Shown here in pieces: positions 9,005 to 17,870 of a stretch of DNA of 49,141 nt. Positions within the stretch are counted from its first letter, which is position 1, and each line of letters starts with the position of its first letter. A program made the position numbers and the translations under genes. This stretch comes from Pseudomonas sp. R5(2019) (GTDB taxonomy: Bacteria; Pseudomonadota; Gammaproteobacteria; Pseudomonadales; Pseudomonadaceae), in assembly GCF_009905435.1 (NCBI RefSeq), contig NZ_JAAAMT010000044.1, positions 1 through 49,141 of the forward strand. The letters are read 5' to 3'. A model generated the notes under the pieces. The model saw nothing but the letters and a program-made list of their open reading frames with translations. It made no database searches and had not been told where the DNA came from.

Positions 9005-10428
9005 GGAAGCTCCTTGGCATTGGCCAGTTCGGTGTGTGGGTGCCCCAAGAAATGCTCCAGGAGCAGTTGCTTCACTGCCGTGGCCGCAAGGTGCTGCGGT
9101 AACGACAGATCACAATTGGTGATCAGCAGCGGGCCAGTTTGCTCACTGCTGGGCAGGCGGCCATGGCTGCCGCGGACCAGTCTGGTGTCCAGCGGAATCA
9201 AGTCCATGTAGTAGCGAAAGCCGAGCTTTTTCTGCAGCAGGCGGCGCGCCACTTTCAGTTTGGGGAAACGAATCGCCGGGTCGATAAACAGCTCCAGCGG
9301 GTCGTAGCCGGGCTTGCGATGGATGTCCACGGTGCGGGCAAAGTCGGGGGCCTTGCGGTCATCAAACCAGTAGTAGTAATCGAACCAATGACCCGCTGCC
9401 GCCACGGCCACCAACTCGCCGCTGCGCGGATGATCCAGCTGCCAGGCGCGTTGTTCGGCCTTATCCAGCACCTGCTCGATGCCGGGTTGGCGCTGCAACA
9501 ACGCTTTGACGCAGGGGATGTCCTGCGCCTGCTTCACGTAGACATGGGCGATCTGATGATCAGCCACCGCAAAGGCCGCACTGGCGCCGGGGTCGAGCAA
9601 TTCCCAGCTCAGCGATTGGCGCACCTGCAACAAGCCTTCCGCGCGCAATACGCGGTTGATGGACACCGATTGCTCGACGGCTTCGATCCCGTACTCGGAC
9701 AGCAGCATCACCGCCGCACCTTGCGCCTCGGCGAAGGTCAGCAGACGGCCGACTTCGGTGTCGATGGCCCGCACCTCGTCGGCAATCGACGGATGATCGG
9801 GCCCCAGGCGCTGCAGGCTGTAGTCCAGATGGGGCAGATAGATCAATTGCAGGTCGGGTCGATCGAGCTGGAATTCGGCGATGGCGCAATCGACGATCCA
9901 GCGGCTCGACGCGATGCCGGCCGCCGGGCCCCAGAAACCCGGAAACGGGAACTCACCAATCTGCTGCTCGATCTGCTCGTGCAATGAGGGCGGTGACGAA
10001 TACAGGCCGAATATCTTGCGGCCATCGGCTGGGTAGTGAGGGCGCGGGGTGATGGCGGCATCCACGTCCGCGTACATGTTGTACCACCAGAACAACTGGC
10101 TGCAGCGAAACCCCGGCAGTTCACGCTTGAGTGTCTGCCAGACCTTTTCACCCTGGATCAGTGCGTTGGGTTGCAGCCAGAAGCGGACTTCGGCCTGATC
10201 GCGAAAATACCAGCCATTGCCGACGATACCGTGCTCCGACGGTGGCGCACCGGTGAGGATCGAGGCCTGCACCGTTGAGGTGACGGCCGGGAATACCGGT
10301 TGCAGATTGGCCATATTTGCGGTTTTCAGCAGGGCATTGATGTGCGGCGTCGCCGCGCCCAACAGCGATGGCGTCAACCCGACCACATTGATCAGCAGCA
10401 GCGGCTGGCGCGGGTGATCAGAGGGCAT
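8983..10428 (-). CDS. eboF: EboF: alkaline phosphatase superfamily (nucleotide pyrophosphatase/phosphodiesterase-like)
   Basis: A 481-residue protein of the type I phosphodiesterase/nucleotide pyrophosphatase fold. Visible landmarks are the N-terminal strand LLLINVVGLTPSLL, the nucleophile region PAVTSTVQASILTG with a catalytic Thr, GIVGNGWYFRD, YLPHLDYSLQRLGPDHP with Asp and His metal ligands, LLSEYGIEAVE, and AAGHWFDYYYW with a late His ligand. The ebo cluster regularly encodes such an enzyme. I chose the ATG at 10428 because GGAG lies nine bases upstream; an ATG 15 bases earlier is possible. It overlaps the end of eboE by 11 bases. It probably hydrolyses a phosphate ester or phosphodiester on the ebo product or carrier; the substrate is not known. 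Confidence 0.85.
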   Translation of the reverse strand: MPSDHPRQPLLLINVVGLTPSLLGAATPHINALLKTANMANLQPVFPAVTSTVQASILTGAPPSEHGIVGNGWYFRDQAEVRFWLQPNALIQGEKVWQTLKRELPGFRCSQLFWWYNMYADVDAAITPRPHYPADGRKIFGLYSSPPSLHEQIEQQIGEFPFPGFWGPAAGIASSRWIVDCAIAEFQLDRPDLQLIYLPHLDYSLQRLGPDHPSIADEVRAIDTEVGRLLTFAEAQGAAVMLLSEYGIEAVEQSVSINRVLRAEGLLQVRQSLSWELLDPGASAAFAVADHQIAHVYVKQAQDIPCVKALLQRQPGIEQVLDKAEQRAWQLDHPRSGELVAVAAAGHWFDYYYWFDDRKAPDFARTVDIHRKPGYDPLELFIDPAIRFPKLKVARRLLQKKLGFRYYMDLIPLDTRLVRGSHGRLPSSEQTGPLLITNCDLSLPQHLAATAVKQLLLEHFLGHPHTELANAKELPCGEPSL

Positions 10429-11650
10429 GGGCGTACGCTCCATGCACTTGGGGTTGCAGCAAGTTCCGCTGCCGCAGTTGGTCTTCGACCCAGTGCAGTT
10501 CGGCGGCGATCCCCTGGAGTTGGGCGTGTTCGGTGGTAGGGCGCAGCTGGGCAGGCAGCACGCCCCAACTGTAGGTTTCCACTTCCAGCACCGGCCGAAA
10601 ATCCCCATGACGGGCCAGATAGTCGAAGGTCTGCGCCAGGGCGATCTGACTGCCGCTGAGTTCGGGCAACAGCAGGTGTTCGCTGAACAGTGGAATGTGG
10701 AAATGAATCCTCAGCTCGCGGTATTGCCCCGGGTGCGTTGCGCAATCGACGAGTGCGGCGGGAAGGTCCGCCCAGGCCATCAAGCGGCCCTGTGTATCGC
10801 GCGCTTTCACCTGATGCAGGTAGGTGGTTTCAGCAAAGTTGCTCAGTGTCTCGAGAACGTGTTCGCGCCGGTGGTCGTCCTGAGGCGGCAGTCGACAAAT
10901 CATTGCGTTGGACAGCTGAATTTTGCCGACGGGCACCTGTGCGTGCCGCAGCCTGTCCAGGGACTGATAGCAGTCCTCGAATATCACCGCCTGGTGGCAC
11001 ACATCAAAACACAGCGCCAGGTATTCATGGTTCGGGTCAGTGGCTTGCCTGCGGCGAAAGAAGGCGATGGCCTGGTCGGTGTTTTCCAGTACGCAGTCCG
11101 GCTCCATCTCCAGGCAGAACACGATTTTCTTGCCGGTTTCCCGGTGCAGCCTGGCCAGTGCGGCCGTGAGTTGGCTTAGGTGGTCGTCGGCGCGCTCCTG
11201 TAACGCCGGGGTCCAGGTGGCGGCATAGCCCAGCGGCACGCTGGAAATCACTCCCTGGCGGCAGTAGGGCGGCAACGCGTACGCCAGGATCCGCGCCAGA
11301 TCCAGGCTGTACGCCAGCCGTTGCGGGTCGGCCCAATTGGGCAGATAGACTTCGGCTTTCACCGCGCCCTGATGAAATTCACCATAGGGAAAACCGTTCA
11401 GCGAGGTCAGCCGTAACCCGCTGCGCTGCAGCAGATCCAGGAACTGCGCACGTGCCGATACCTGCTGTAATTCGGCCGCGGCGCGGGCACAGATCCACAG
11501 GCCACTGTCCTGTTCGCCCAGCCCACGCAGGGTTCGCACGCCCTGGAAGTGCTGTTCAATGGAGGACCGTAACCCGGTCAGGTCACGGGTCGGGTGCACG
11601 TTGCTGCAATACCCGACCTGCGTGGCCGTCCACCCGATACCGGCACTCAT
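10418..11650 (-). CDS. eboE: EboE: metabolite traffic protein, xylose isomerase-like TIM barrel
   Basis: A 410-residue protein with the pattern of xylose isomerase-like TIM barrels: LTSLNGFPYGEF, HRETGKKIVFCLEMEPDCVLEN, LALCFDVCHQAV, IHFHIPLF and VLEVETYSWGVLP, where Glu, Asp and His residues at strand ends form a probable metal site. EboE is named as a metabolite traffic protein in ebo clusters. Its ATG overlaps the stop of eboB in an ATGA (11647-11650), so it is translationally coupled. An open frame runs farther upstream, but that part overlaps eboB and reads as out-of-frame sequence. Isomerase or epimerase chemistry is inferred from the fold only. Confidence 0.85.
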   Translation of the reverse strand: MSAGIGWTATQVGYCSNVHPTRDLTGLRSSIEQHFQGVRTLRGLGEQDSGLWICARAAAELQQVSARAQFLDLLQRSGLRLTSLNGFPYGEFHQGAVKAEVYLPNWADPQRLAYSLDLARILAYALPPYCRQGVISSVPLGYAATWTPALQERADDHLSQLTAALARLHRETGKKIVFCLEMEPDCVLENTDQAIAFFRRRQATDPNHEYLALCFDVCHQAVIFEDCYQSLDRLRHAQVPVGKIQLSNAMICRLPPQDDHRREHVLETLSNFAETTYLHQVKARDTQGRLMAWADLPAALVDCATHPGQYRELRIHFHIPLFSEHLLLPELSGSQIALAQTFDYLARHGDFRPVLEVETYSWGVLPAQLRPTTEHAQLQGIAAELHWVEDQLRQRNLLQPQVHGAYAHAL

Positions 11651-12531
11651 TTGATCACCGGTTCCTGCCCGCGCAGGGCGGAGTTTTCCTGCCACTGCCG
11701 ACGCTGGTCGATGGGCAGCGGTGTGCTGACCAGGGCTTTGTCCAGTTGGCCGCTCTGGGCAAAGAAGTCCACCGGGTTGTGGAACAGCACCTGTTCGACC
11801 TGGGCTTCGCTGAAGCCGGCTGCCAACATCGCCTGGCCGGTCTTGGGAACCTTGAGCGGGTCGCTGATGCCCCAGTCGGCGGCACTGTTGACCACCATTT
11901 TTTCGGTGCCGTACTCCTTGAGCAGGGCGACCATGCGCTGTTCCGACATTTTGGTGTTGGGGTAGATGGAGTGGCCGCGCCAACAGTCGCTGTCCAGCAC
12001 CAGAGGCAGAGTCAGTTCATTGAGGTGGTCGATGATCACCAGATGCTCGGCAATCCCCACTTCGCGAATCACTGCCAGGGTGCGTTTGGTGCCGCCGATC
12101 TTGTCGCGGTGCGGGGTGTGCACCAGCACCGGCAAATTGAATTGCTTGGCCAGCTCCAGCTGAGCGGCGAGAAAGCGATCCTCCTCGGGAGTGATGTCGT
12201 CGTAGCCGATTTCGCCGACCGCCACGACGCCGTCTTTCACCAGATAGCGCGGCAGAATCTCCAGCACCTCATTGGCCACTGACAAGTCATTGGCCTCCTT
12301 GGGGTTGAGGCCGATGGTGCAGAAGTGATGGATGCCGAACATGCTGGCGCGAAAGCGCTCCCAGCCCAACAGGGTGTCGAAGTAGTCGATGAAACTGCCG
12401 ACACTGGTCCTGGCCTGGCCCTGCCAGAAGGCCGGCTCGATAACCCCGGTGATGCCGGCGGCCGCCATGTTCTGGTAGTCATCGGTGGTGCGGCTGACCA
12501 TATGAATATGCGGGTCGAAGTACTTGAGCAT
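11647..12531 (-). CDS. eboB: EboB: TatD-like metal-dependent hydrolase
   Basis: A 294-residue amidohydrolase-superfamily protein. Metal ligands are visible in order: DPHIHM near residue 6 (HxH), VAVGEIGYDD (Glu), LVHTPHRDK (His), IIDHLNE (His) and VNSAADWG (Asp). This is the TatD-type arrangement and the usual length. It starts 36 bases after eboA and its stop overlaps the eboE start. TatD proteins are cytoplasmic hydrolases or nucleases; the ebo member is thought to act on a small metabolite, but its substrate has not been shown to my knowledge. Confidence 0.87.
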   Translation of the reverse strand: MLKYFDPHIHMVSRTTDDYQNMAAAGITGVIEPAFWQGQARTSVGSFIDYFDTLLGWERFRASMFGIHHFCTIGLNPKEANDLSVANEVLEILPRYLVKDGVVAVGEIGYDDITPEEDRFLAAQLELAKQFNLPVLVHTPHRDKIGGTKRTLAVIREVGIAEHLVIIDHLNELTLPLVLDSDCWRGHSIYPNTKMSEQRMVALLKEYGTEKMVVNSAADWGISDPLKVPKTGQAMLAAGFSEAQVEQVLFHNPVDFFAQSGQLDKALVSTPLPIDQRRQWQENSALRGQEPVIK

Positions 12532-12567
12532 GGTGAATCCTCGTCAAAGGAAGGGAGCCGTTGAGCA

Positions 12568-13341
12568 TCAGTTCGGTGAGGTACCGGCCAGGTGGTCACG
12601 CCATTCCGGCGGCAAGCGTTGCTGCTGACTCAGGCCGACCAGGCGCTGGTGTTGCGCCGGGCTGAGCAGGTTGAAGGCAATCACCCGGGGCAGCCCGGCG
12701 GACACCATTCGTTCGGCCGCGAGCTGCTCGTCCAGCAGGTCGAGGGCCAGTTGGTTGAGGGTGACGCTTTTTCGTTGCGTCAGGCCGATCAGGCGTCGTA
12801 CGTCGAGCCCCATGCCCAGTGCCTTTAGCACCAGTTGGTGGAAGGCCCGTTCAGTGTAGTGACGTGACGGGTAGGGGGTGTCGAGGGCGAGGGCGGCAAA
12901 CACCTGGCTGTTACTGGTACGCCCGGCCTGCAACGCCAGTTCCACGCACAGCCCACGGCTATCGAGCCAGTCGAGGGCTTTCAGGGTGGCGGTCTTTTCC
13001 TGATCGTCGCCCCACAGAAACAGCTGGCGCAGCAAGTGCAGTTGCCCGACCAGGGGGTGTTGCTCCAGTACCTGAGCCAGCAACAACGCCCGCGCCAGTT
13101 GGACGTGGCTCCAGCCGCCACTGTTGGGCAGTGCATGCTCCTGGAGGTTGCGCTTGCACTGGCTGCTCAAGAGCGCCGCGGTATTGGCGTCCGGGTGTTG
13201 GGCAAGCCGCTCCTGTACCTGGCGCCACCACTGCAGCTCGGCGTCATCGAGCTGTTGGGTCAAGGCCTGGCGTTGTTCGGCGAGGCAGTCGTGGCGCATT
13301 TCGAGGGCCGCCGATGGCGGCGCAGTGACGTCCATTTTCAT
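12568..13341 (-). CDS. eboA: EboA domain-containing protein
   Basis: A 257-residue protein that I identify as EboA from its place between eboC and eboB and its helical, Leu/Gln-rich make-up (for example DLSQ-type helices near residues 100-130 and DVRRLIGLTQRKSVTL). No signal peptide or membrane segment is visible. The ATG at 13341 overlaps the eboC stop as ATGA, which fixes the start; the longer open frame upstream lies inside eboC and is not used. The function of EboA is unknown. A scaffold role within the ebo pathway is a guess. Confidence 0.8.
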   Translation of the reverse strand: MKMDVTAPPSAALEMRHDCLAEQRQALTQQLDDAELQWWRQVQERLAQHPDANTAALLSSQCKRNLQEHALPNSGGWSHVQLARALLLAQVLEQHPLVGQLHLLRQLFLWGDDQEKTATLKALDWLDSRGLCVELALQAGRTSNSQVFAALALDTPYPSRHYTERAFHQLVLKALGMGLDVRRLIGLTQRKSVTLNQLALDLLDEQLAAERMVSAGLPRVIAFNLLSPAQHQRLVGLSQQQRLPPEWRDHLAGTSPN

Positions 13342-14228
13342 GTGGGTTTGATCCAGCGCTGAAAGTGTGGGAGCAGGAAAAACACCAGAACACATAACAG
13401 GCTGCCCAAAGGCTGGTTGGCCACGGCCAGCACCAGGGCATCGAACAGTGGCAGGGCCGCCAGGCCGGCACCGATAAAGGCGCGGACCTGCCGTTGCTGC
13501 GGGTTGGCCAGGTTGTGCCAGTAGTGCCAGCCCAACCAGCCAAGCCAGAGCAGCAGCACCGGCCAAAACCAGAAGTTGTTGGAATAGATCGTCAGGGCCA
13601 GCGGGCTCAGCATCAGGATCAGGGGGAGACGGCTGAGCAACTGGTTGTGGTGTTCCTGGCGGGCCAGGTAGGTCAGGCCGCTGATGTAGACGCCCAGCAA
13701 AATGGCGCAGAGCCAGATCGGCTCCGGTGGCACCGCCAGGCTGGCCGCCGCAGTGAGATAGAGAGCCGAGCGGCAGGCGCCCATCAGCCAAACGCTGTGG
13801 GCGTATTTCTTGTGCAGCAGGTTGTAGCCGAGGATGCAGCCCACCAGCAGAGTGACGCTGCCCAGCAGCCAACGCGGCTGATCGATCAGCCGGCTCAGGC
13901 CCAGCACCGAGGCCGCGGCCATCATCAGCAACAGCACAGTGGTGAGGCCCACCTGCTGTCGGCTAACCAAGCCCAGGATGATGGGGCGAGGGTTATGGTG
14001 TTGTTGGTCCCAGTCGGCGTCCAGCAGATCGTTCAACAACATGCCGGCCAGATACAGCAGCGAAAGTGTGGCCAGCAGCAGGATCCACACCAGAGACGAC
14101 GGCGGCGCCAGGGCACAGGCGCTGCTGGACAGCAGGGCGGCGGCCAGGGTGTTGGTCCACACCGTGGGCAGATTGGACACCCGGCCCAGGGTCATCCAGG
14201 TCTTCAGGTTCAGCGGTGTCTGGCTCAT
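13338..14228 (-). CDS. eboC: EboC: UbiA-family membrane prenyltransferase
   Basis: A 296-residue integral membrane protein with about eight to nine hydrophobic helices. It carries the UbiA-type polyprenyl-diphosphate/Mg motif NDLLDADWDQQHHNPRP near residue 66, followed by LGLVSRQQ. UbiA proteins attach prenyl chains to aromatic or other acceptors. It overlaps eboD upstream and eboA downstream by ATGA junctions. In the ebo pathway it is thought to lipidate or help move a precursor across the membrane; this comes from work on cyanobacterial scytonemin and is not shown for this strain. The second acidic motif typical of the family is not obvious to me. Confidence 0.85.
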   Translation of the reverse strand: MSQTPLNLKTWMTLGRVSNLPTVWTNTLAAALLSSSACALAPPSSLVWILLLATLSLLYLAGMLLNDLLDADWDQQHHNPRPIILGLVSRQQVGLTTVLLLMMAAASVLGLSRLIDQPRWLLGSVTLLVGCILGYNLLHKKYAHSVWLMGACRSALYLTAAASLAVPPEPIWLCAILLGVYISGLTYLARQEHHNQLLSRLPLILMLSPLALTIYSNNFWFWPVLLLWLGWLGWHYWHNLANPQQRQVRAFIGAGLAALPLFDALVLAVANQPLGSLLCVLVFFLLPHFQRWIKPT

Positions 14229-16099
14229 TGCGCGCAGCCCTCGCTCAGGGTGAGCGCTATACCGCTGCGGGTGGACAGCCGCTGTAGCGCCTCCTCCATC
14301 CGCGCGCTATCGATTTCATGCAGGTCTACCGACTCACCGATCCGGCTGAGCATGGGGATGGAGAGTTGCCCGCCCAAGTGCTGGCGGAATTCCTCCAGCC
14401 CGAGCAACAGCTGTGAGCGCCCCTGTGCATCTTTCAAGGTCAGTTCCGGCGGGCACAGGTTGAAACCGAGCTTGAGCAACAGGCACAGAACACGTTCAGT
14501 GTCGGCATCGCTCAACAGCCCAAGGGCATTGGCATAGAGTCCATCCAGGGCCATGCCTACCGCCACGGCTTCGCCATGGCGCAGCCGGTGGTGACTGAGA
14601 TTTTCCAGTTTGTGCGCGGCCCAGTGCCCGTAATCCAGTGGCCGCCCGTTACCGCGTTCGAAGGGGTCTCCGGCACCGGTGATGTGCCCCAGGTGCAGTT
14701 CGGCGCAGCGGCGAATGGCATAGCGGCTGGCCGGGTGATCGAAGTGGGCGAGGGCGTCGGCCTGTTGCTCCATCCATTGGAAGAATGCCTGGTCCTTGAT
14801 CAGCGCCACCTTTACCGCCTCGGCCAGCCCGGCGATCTGGTCGCGGCGAGTCAGGCTGGTCAACAGCTGGAAGTCATTGATCACCGCAGTGGCGGGGTAG
14901 AAGGCCCCAAGCAGGTTCTTCTGGCCGAAGGCATTGATGCCGTTTTTCACACCGATGCCAGCGTCGTTCTGGGCCAGCACCGTGCTCGGGATGCGGATCA
15001 GGCGAATGCCGCGGTGGAAGGTGGCGCAGGCGTAGCCCACCGAATCCAGCACCGCGCCACCACCCAGGGCCAGGACATAGCAATGCCGGTCCAGCCCATG
15101 TTGCAGCATGTCGGTGTACAGCTGCTGCAACACCTGTGAATCCTTGCTCAGTTCACCGGCCGGAACCGCAATCGGCGCAGCCTGCAAATGCAGATCCGCA
15201 GCATGGGCAGCAAAGTAGGCATCGATCTGTTCCAACAGTTGTGGGGCACTTTGCAACAGTTGTTCATCGGCGAACACTAGTACAGTCACCGGGCCTATGT
15301 GCTGGGCGGTGAGCAGGCGGTGCAGACAGGGATTGAGCGGATCGAACAGATGATCGGTGAACACCACCGGGTAGTCGTAACTGACCTCGAAGCGCCCGTG
15401 CAGTGGTTGCTCCGCGCCGTGCCTGCGCAAGGTCTTGAACAGGCTGTTCCCGGCGATAAACAGCCCGGGCAGCACCATGCTGGCGAGGATGGTCACCAGC
15501 AGCGCGTTCTGCTCGACGAGGAAGGTGCCGATGACGCAGTAGGCCAGTGCCAGGCCGGCATTGGCCAGGGTGGTGACCAGTACAAACGCGCGCAGCGGAT
15601 AACGTTGCATACCGGCGGCCACCACTGAGGTTTCCGCCAATACCGGCACGCCGCGCAGGCAGATCAACGACAGCGTGCCCAGCCGATACGCCAGCTGCCC
15701 CGGCTGGCGCTTATGCAGGCCGAGGCGGCCGGACAGCAGGCGAAAATAGCCGGCCCCCAGTGCATAACCCAACCCGGCACCCAGGCACAGGCCAATGAAA
15801 ATCACCAGGTAACCGCCGAGACTGCCAAGCATGGCCACGGCCAGCAGCGCTACCATGCTCGAAGGCACAGGTAGCACTACGTCCAGCGCCAGCAGGGCGG
15901 TCAGCAGCAGCGCCAAGTTGAGTTTCTGGGTGGGGGTCGAAGGCAGATACAGGTTGAGATGGGTCAGGAAGTCCTGGATCTGTTGTTCGAACAACAGGAA
16001 GCTGGCGATCACCAGGCCTGAGAAGCACAACAATGACAGCCAAAAATGTTCGGCTGGCCCTCTATGCGAGAACGCACGATACCAACGGCTGCGCTTCAT
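14225..16099 (-). CDS. eboD: EboD: DedA/VTT membrane domain fused to 3-dehydroquinate synthase-like domain
   Basis: A 624-residue fusion. Residues about 15-205 are hydrophobic and match the DedA/VTT type (LDVVLPVPSSMVALLAVAML and GGYLVIFIGLCLGAGLGYALGAG). Residues about 235-600 are a sugar-phosphate cyclase: LALGGGAVLDSVGYACATFH, PSTVLAQNDAGIGVKNG, and the metal ligands of AEAVKVALIKD (Glu), RHGEAVAVGM (His) and GHWAAHKLE (His). Stand-alone EboD is the cyclase half only, so the membrane fusion is notable. The frame opens at a TTG one codon earlier, but the ATG at 16099 has GAGGG seven bases upstream. It is the first gene of the operon; the 500 bases before it should hold the promoter. Confidence 0.85.
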   Translation of the reverse strand: MKRSRWYRAFSHRGPAEHFWLSLLCFSGLVIASFLLFEQQIQDFLTHLNLYLPSTPTQKLNLALLLTALLALDVVLPVPSSMVALLAVAMLGSLGGYLVIFIGLCLGAGLGYALGAGYFRLLSGRLGLHKRQPGQLAYRLGTLSLICLRGVPVLAETSVVAAGMQRYPLRAFVLVTTLANAGLALAYCVIGTFLVEQNALLVTILASMVLPGLFIAGNSLFKTLRRHGAEQPLHGRFEVSYDYPVVFTDHLFDPLNPCLHRLLTAQHIGPVTVLVFADEQLLQSAPQLLEQIDAYFAAHAADLHLQAAPIAVPAGELSKDSQVLQQLYTDMLQHGLDRHCYVLALGGGAVLDSVGYACATFHRGIRLIRIPSTVLAQNDAGIGVKNGINAFGQKNLLGAFYPATAVINDFQLLTSLTRRDQIAGLAEAVKVALIKDQAFFQWMEQQADALAHFDHPASRYAIRRCAELHLGHITGAGDPFERGNGRPLDYGHWAAHKLENLSHHRLRHGEAVAVGMALDGLYANALGLLSDADTERVLCLLLKLGFNLCPPELTLKDAQGRSQLLLGLEEFRQHLGGQLSIPMLSRIGESVDLHEIDSARMEEALQRLSTRSGIALTLSEGCAQ

Positions 16100-16102
16100 C
16101 AA

Positions 16103-16605
16103 GCATCCCTCTTGATTGTTATGACTTATTTCCGTTTCAGTAATTAAAAGCAGCGTCTGGTTTTTTTTAGAAAAATAGACTCCCCCGCCTGAATGGCTGG
16201 TTTTATGTGCGGTTGATTACGCTTGCAAAGATAGTCATGACCTTAGGCGGTTGTGGTGTTTTTTCAAGCTTGCCTGATGGCGAAGTTTGTGATGAGTTGC
16301 ATGGTTTTTATAGTGCGATGAAGGGGTCATGCCGAGATAAGGGGGAAATTCACTCATTTGGTCTGTAACTACTTGTCGGGATTGAACATTCCGGAGACAA
16401 CTCAATAGGCGCCCTATCCGCAGTCGAAAATTATGTCGGGTATGCGGCGGCGGTGGCCAATGAATCGTAGCGATAAAATTAAAACTAACGGTTAATAAGG
16501 GCCCAGAACATCCGTACCAGGGTGGCATACCCAGGAGGGTTGAGGTGTTGGCTGATTACCTGGTGGGCTGGGGTTCCAGCGCAGTACCCAGGCATTGGAG
16601 AAACT
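16103..16605. promoter_or_regulatory. AT-rich intergenic region upstream of the ebo operon
   Basis: This 500-base gap separates the ebo start from the 3' end of the bufferin operon, which is transcribed in the same direction. It is clearly richer in A and T than its surroundings, especially 16103-16200 and 16230-16500. No protein-like frame is convincing in it. On the minus strand a weak promoter-like pair, TTGCAA and CATAAA 15 bases apart, lies near 16197-16223. No clear terminator for the DoxX gene was found. The ebo promoter should be here, but I cannot fix its position. Confidence 0.4.
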
Positions 16606-17103
16606 CTAGCGCCGGGCAATCAGGTGATCGATCGAAAGCACGCCTGGCCCACGGGCCATCAGATAGAGCAGCACCGCCGCCCAGGTACCGTGGGTAGGGT
16701 AGGCGTCGGGGTACACGAATGTCTGAATGACCAGGGTCATCCCCAGCAACGCCAGCGCAGAGAAACGGGTGGCGAAGCCGACCAGAATCAGGAGCGGAAA
16801 AAAGTGTTCGGCAAAGGCTGCCATGGGCGCCGCCACTTCAGGTGCAAGCAACGGCACCGGGTATTCGCTTCGAAACAAGGGAATGGTCGAGTCGGCCAGG
16901 TGCGGCATGCCCAGCTCGAAGTTGCCGGAGATCAGATCGACTGCGAAGCCTTCGACTTTGGTTTGCCCGGATTTCCAGAACACCGCCGCAATCGAGAAGC
17001 GCGCGATGAATGCGATCAGGCTGTGGGGAATGGCTTCGAACAACGCAATGGCGCGCTCTACCAGGCGAACGGGGAGACTGCGGGTACCCTTGTAAGTGTT
17101 CAT
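16606..17103 (-). CDS. DoxX-family membrane protein of the bufferin operon
   Basis: A 165-residue DoxX/DoxD-type protein with about four membrane helices: IAFIARFSIAAVFWKSGQTK, MAAFAEHFFPLLILVGFATR, ALALLGMTLVIQTFV and WAAVLLYLMARGPG. The phrase FWKSGQTK and the Asp/His-containing end (SIDHLIAR) are usual for DoxX partners of DUF692/DUF2063 genes. It starts 11 bases after bufC. In bufferin operons DoxX proteins are common accessory members, probably in membrane redox or transport steps; the exact role is not established. It is the last gene of the operon. Confidence 0.85.
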   Translation of the reverse strand: MNTYKGTRSLPVRLVERAIALFEAIPHSLIAFIARFSIAAVFWKSGQTKVEGFAVDLISGNFELGMPHLADSTIPLFRSEYPVPLLAPEVAAPMAAFAEHFFPLLILVGFATRFSALALLGMTLVIQTFVYPDAYPTHGTWAAVLLYLMARGPGVLSIDHLIARR

Positions 17104-17114
17104 GCTCAGCCCTT

Positions 17115-17870
17115 TTACTGTGTGTGCAGTTGAGTGATGGCGGCTTTGCCGATCAGCAGGGCCAGGCAGTGGCCCAGATCGAAGTCGACACTGGCTTGCA
17201 AGCCCTGGCCGGCTGCCTGGCCAAGGGGCAGGCCGCTTTGCAGTGCCTGGATGAACGCGCAGGTTCCAGGATCAAGTGCCAGGAGTTCGACCTCCAGGCC
17301 ACAGCGCAGTACCAGGGCGCGCTCGGGGAGCCAGGGATCGACCGTCTCGATCTCCCCGTCATATTGATGGGCCTGCCAGAGCGAACAAATGGCAAAGTCG
17401 GACACCAGAATCGAGAGGCTCGGGTGCAGGCTCAGGCGCAGCTCGACCAGACGTTCCGGTTGCGCCAATAGCTCGGCAATCGCTGCATGGCCGACGGCGT
17501 TGCTGTCGGCGGCGTGGTAGGCGCGTATGCGCAGCCGCTCCAGGCGCGCGACGTCGGCGAGGTAGGGCAGGCTGGCAGCCGGTTCAAAGCTTTCGATAAA
17601 GGCGGCGAAGTCCTCACCATATTCCACCAGCAGGCGCGAGCGAGGTGGATGGGACTGCACGTAGGCCAGGCCCATGGCGTTGAAGAAGGCTTCGCCCACC
17701 AGTTGCAGCACCACCGGGTAGCTGTCGGCCAGCGCGCCCCGCAATGAGCTGATGACGTTGTTGCGGTAGACCGCGAATCGACTGTCAGGCGCCGGGCTGC
17801 TGAACAGATCGGTCGGGGCGGTGCGCCCAAGGTCGAACAGGACCGCGGCGAAATCGGCGTGAGAGCTCAT
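17115..17870 (-). CDS. bufC: BufC/HvfC-type partner protein (DUF2063)
   Basis: A 251-residue protein of the HvfC/BufC (DUF2063, putative DNA-binding) family. Recognisable parts are the N-terminal FAAVLFDLGR, the conserved FAVYRNNVISSLRGALADSYPVVLQLVGE near residues 28-58, and PRSRLLVEYGEDFAAFIESF. These proteins partner the MNIO enzyme and help it bind the precursor peptide; DNA binding is an older annotation with little support. The start overlaps the bufB stop as ATGA at 17867-17870, so the two are made together. No unusual features are seen. Confidence 0.85.
   Translation of the reverse strand: MSSHADFAAVLFDLGRTAPTDLFSSPAPDSRFAVYRNNVISSLRGALADSYPVVLQLVGEAFFNAMGLAYVQSHPPRSRLLVEYGEDFAAFIESFEPAASLPYLADVARLERLRIRAYHAADSNAVGHAAIAELLAQPERLVELRLSLHPSLSILVSDFAICSLWQAHQYDGEIETVDPWLPERALVLRCGLEVELLALDPGTCAFIQALQSGLPLGQAAGQGLQASVDFDLGHCLALLIGKAAITQLHTQ

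Noticed and set aside
16235..16528. 97-residue minus-strand open frame before the ebo operon
   Set aside because: No family resemblance or ribosome site, and it lies in AT-rich regulatory DNA.
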